From: Reticulitermes speratus
Lineage: Eukaryota; Arthropoda; Insecta; Blattodea; Rhinotermitidae
Assembly: GCA_021186555.1 (NCBI GenBank)
Contig: JAJKFL010000330.1
Coordinates: forward strand, 32,159,944-32,223,943
DNA: 64,000 nt
Direction: 5' to 3'
Shown: positions 63,390 to 64,000 of the stretch, in pieces
Numbering within the stretch: position 1 is the first letter of the stretch
How the letters are laid out: every line of letters starts with the position of its first letter
Made by a program: the position numbers and the translations under genes
Notes under the pieces: generated by a model
The model's input: the letters and a program-made list of their open reading frames with translations, nothing else
Databases searched by the model: none
Told to the model about the DNA's origin: nothing

Positions 63390-63623
63390 ATCTGTGGTCT
63401 TTTGGGTGATTACACGCGTCGTGAGGTAATTATTTACCGACGTTTCGGGACAACGTGTCGGTCCCATCTTCACGGGTCGAGATTCCACGAAGGAAATCTC
63501 TCGACCCGTGAAGATGGGACCGACACGTTGTCCCGAAACGTCGGTAAATAATTACCTCACGACCCGTGTAATCACCCAAAAGACCACAGATTACATCAAC
63601 ATCGCGGCGGAAGCCTGAAATCA
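63390..63623 (+). mobile_element. Family 2 foldback retroposon, complete, 12-bp target duplication
   Basis: It is flanked by AGGAACATACTA at 63378-63389 and 63624-63635. Arms ATCTGTGGTCTTTTGGGTGA and its inverse enclose two opposed hammerhead-like motifs (63436-63480 minus, 63503-63545 plus: CGTGAAGATGGGACC...GTTGTCCCGAAACGTCGGT). The tail is ATTACATCAACATCGCGGCG, then GAAGCCTGAAATCA. The unit is 234 bp and has no coding capacity. Both cores read GTGAAGA, lacking C3. Confidence 0.85.
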
Positions 63624-63635
63624 AGGAACATACTA

Positions 63636-64000
63636 GGTAGTGCCTATAGTGACGTACAGGTGGCAGCACCCTGCAGTAATTCTTTCCATAGTAGCTCCGT
63701 GCGTTCGACTTTCTCCTAACTGGTTAAGTGTGGGTTATGGGTTTAGTGCACAGAGCCACAAGATTAGCAAGTCACTGCCAGTTCTCTCAGAATGCCGCCT
63801 TCTGTCACTGGCACGGAATGCAGTCCGAAAGAACATAAAAAAATTTTAGCATCCTATATGTTTGGCCCCCCCCCCCCCCCGACGAGTGGTGTGAGGAGGG
63901 CCGTGCCTATACCTCTGCGTTTCACCCGATTTGCTCGGTGAATATTAATTAAATCTAACATACTCGGGGTCCTTGCTAATAACACAATATTAGTCGATAA
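63636..64000. other. No gene recognised
   Basis: C run at about 63867-63880. The frame at 63640-63849 has no motif. Confidence 0.5.

Overview
This window is repeat-dominated DNA from a large arthropod genome. The kinds of mobile elements point to an insect, and the LINE tails and SINE-like units resemble those I associate with cockroaches and termites (Blattodea). That placement is inference. There is no operon structure, no rRNA gene, no free-standing tRNA gene and almost no coding sequence. The only host coding segment I can support is one 53-codon first exon on the minus strand (27985-28143). It has an in-frame stop just upstream of its ATG and a GTGAGT splice donor, so the sequence at lower coordinates is probably intron.

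Layout. 0.5-1.6 kb: a Tc1/mariner-superfamily element with exact terminal repeats and a broken transposase. 2.2-11.2 kb: a SINE, then a 91-bp satellite array of nearly 8 kb, interrupted by 144 T and a garbled stretch that looks like a second, corrupted copy of the array's left edge. 11.5-22.5 kb: nested SINEs, LINE tails, MITEs and foldback elements. 22.5-25.4 kb: a foldback retroposon, a LINE tail, a transposase scrap and a 32-bp minisatellite. 25.6-33 kb: piggyBac-like elements, the host exon, a LINE split by a clean MITE insertion, a hAT-type MITE and a foldback retroposon carrying a SINE. 34.1-38.3 kb: two minisatellites (32 bp; 27/30 bp). 38.4-47.7 kb: SINEs, a piggyBac-like element with eleven 114-bp internal monomers, LINE tails and a dense cluster of foldback elements. 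47.7-49.8 kb: a 40-bp minisatellite of 51 nearly identical copies. 50-64 kb: LINE and SINE fragments, a third large piggyBac-like element, MITEs and more foldback elements.

The most interesting signal is a set of about two dozen sites matching a minimal type I hammerhead ribozyme: CUGANGA, a stem II, GAAA, a tiny palindromic stem III, the cleavage position, then stem I closing back on the sequence before the core. They usually occur as head-to-head pairs inside inverted-repeat units ending in a short conserved 3' tail. At least six units have clear target-site duplications of 8-14 bp, so the units appear to move as discrete non-autonomous retroposons. Hammerheads of this minimal type are known from Penelope-like retroelements; no Penelope reverse transcriptase is visible here. 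Two families are distinguishable. Other elements (SINEs, Tc1-type MITEs) have inserted into these units, which gives a relative age order.

A second unusual theme is a piggyBac-like family (TTAA targets, CCC...GGG ends) whose body is a variable number (1, 6, 8, 11) of the same 114-bp monomer. Several features, namely the poly-T tract, the garbled satellite edge and the degraded zone near 35.6 kb, look like long-read assembly noise and should be treated with caution.
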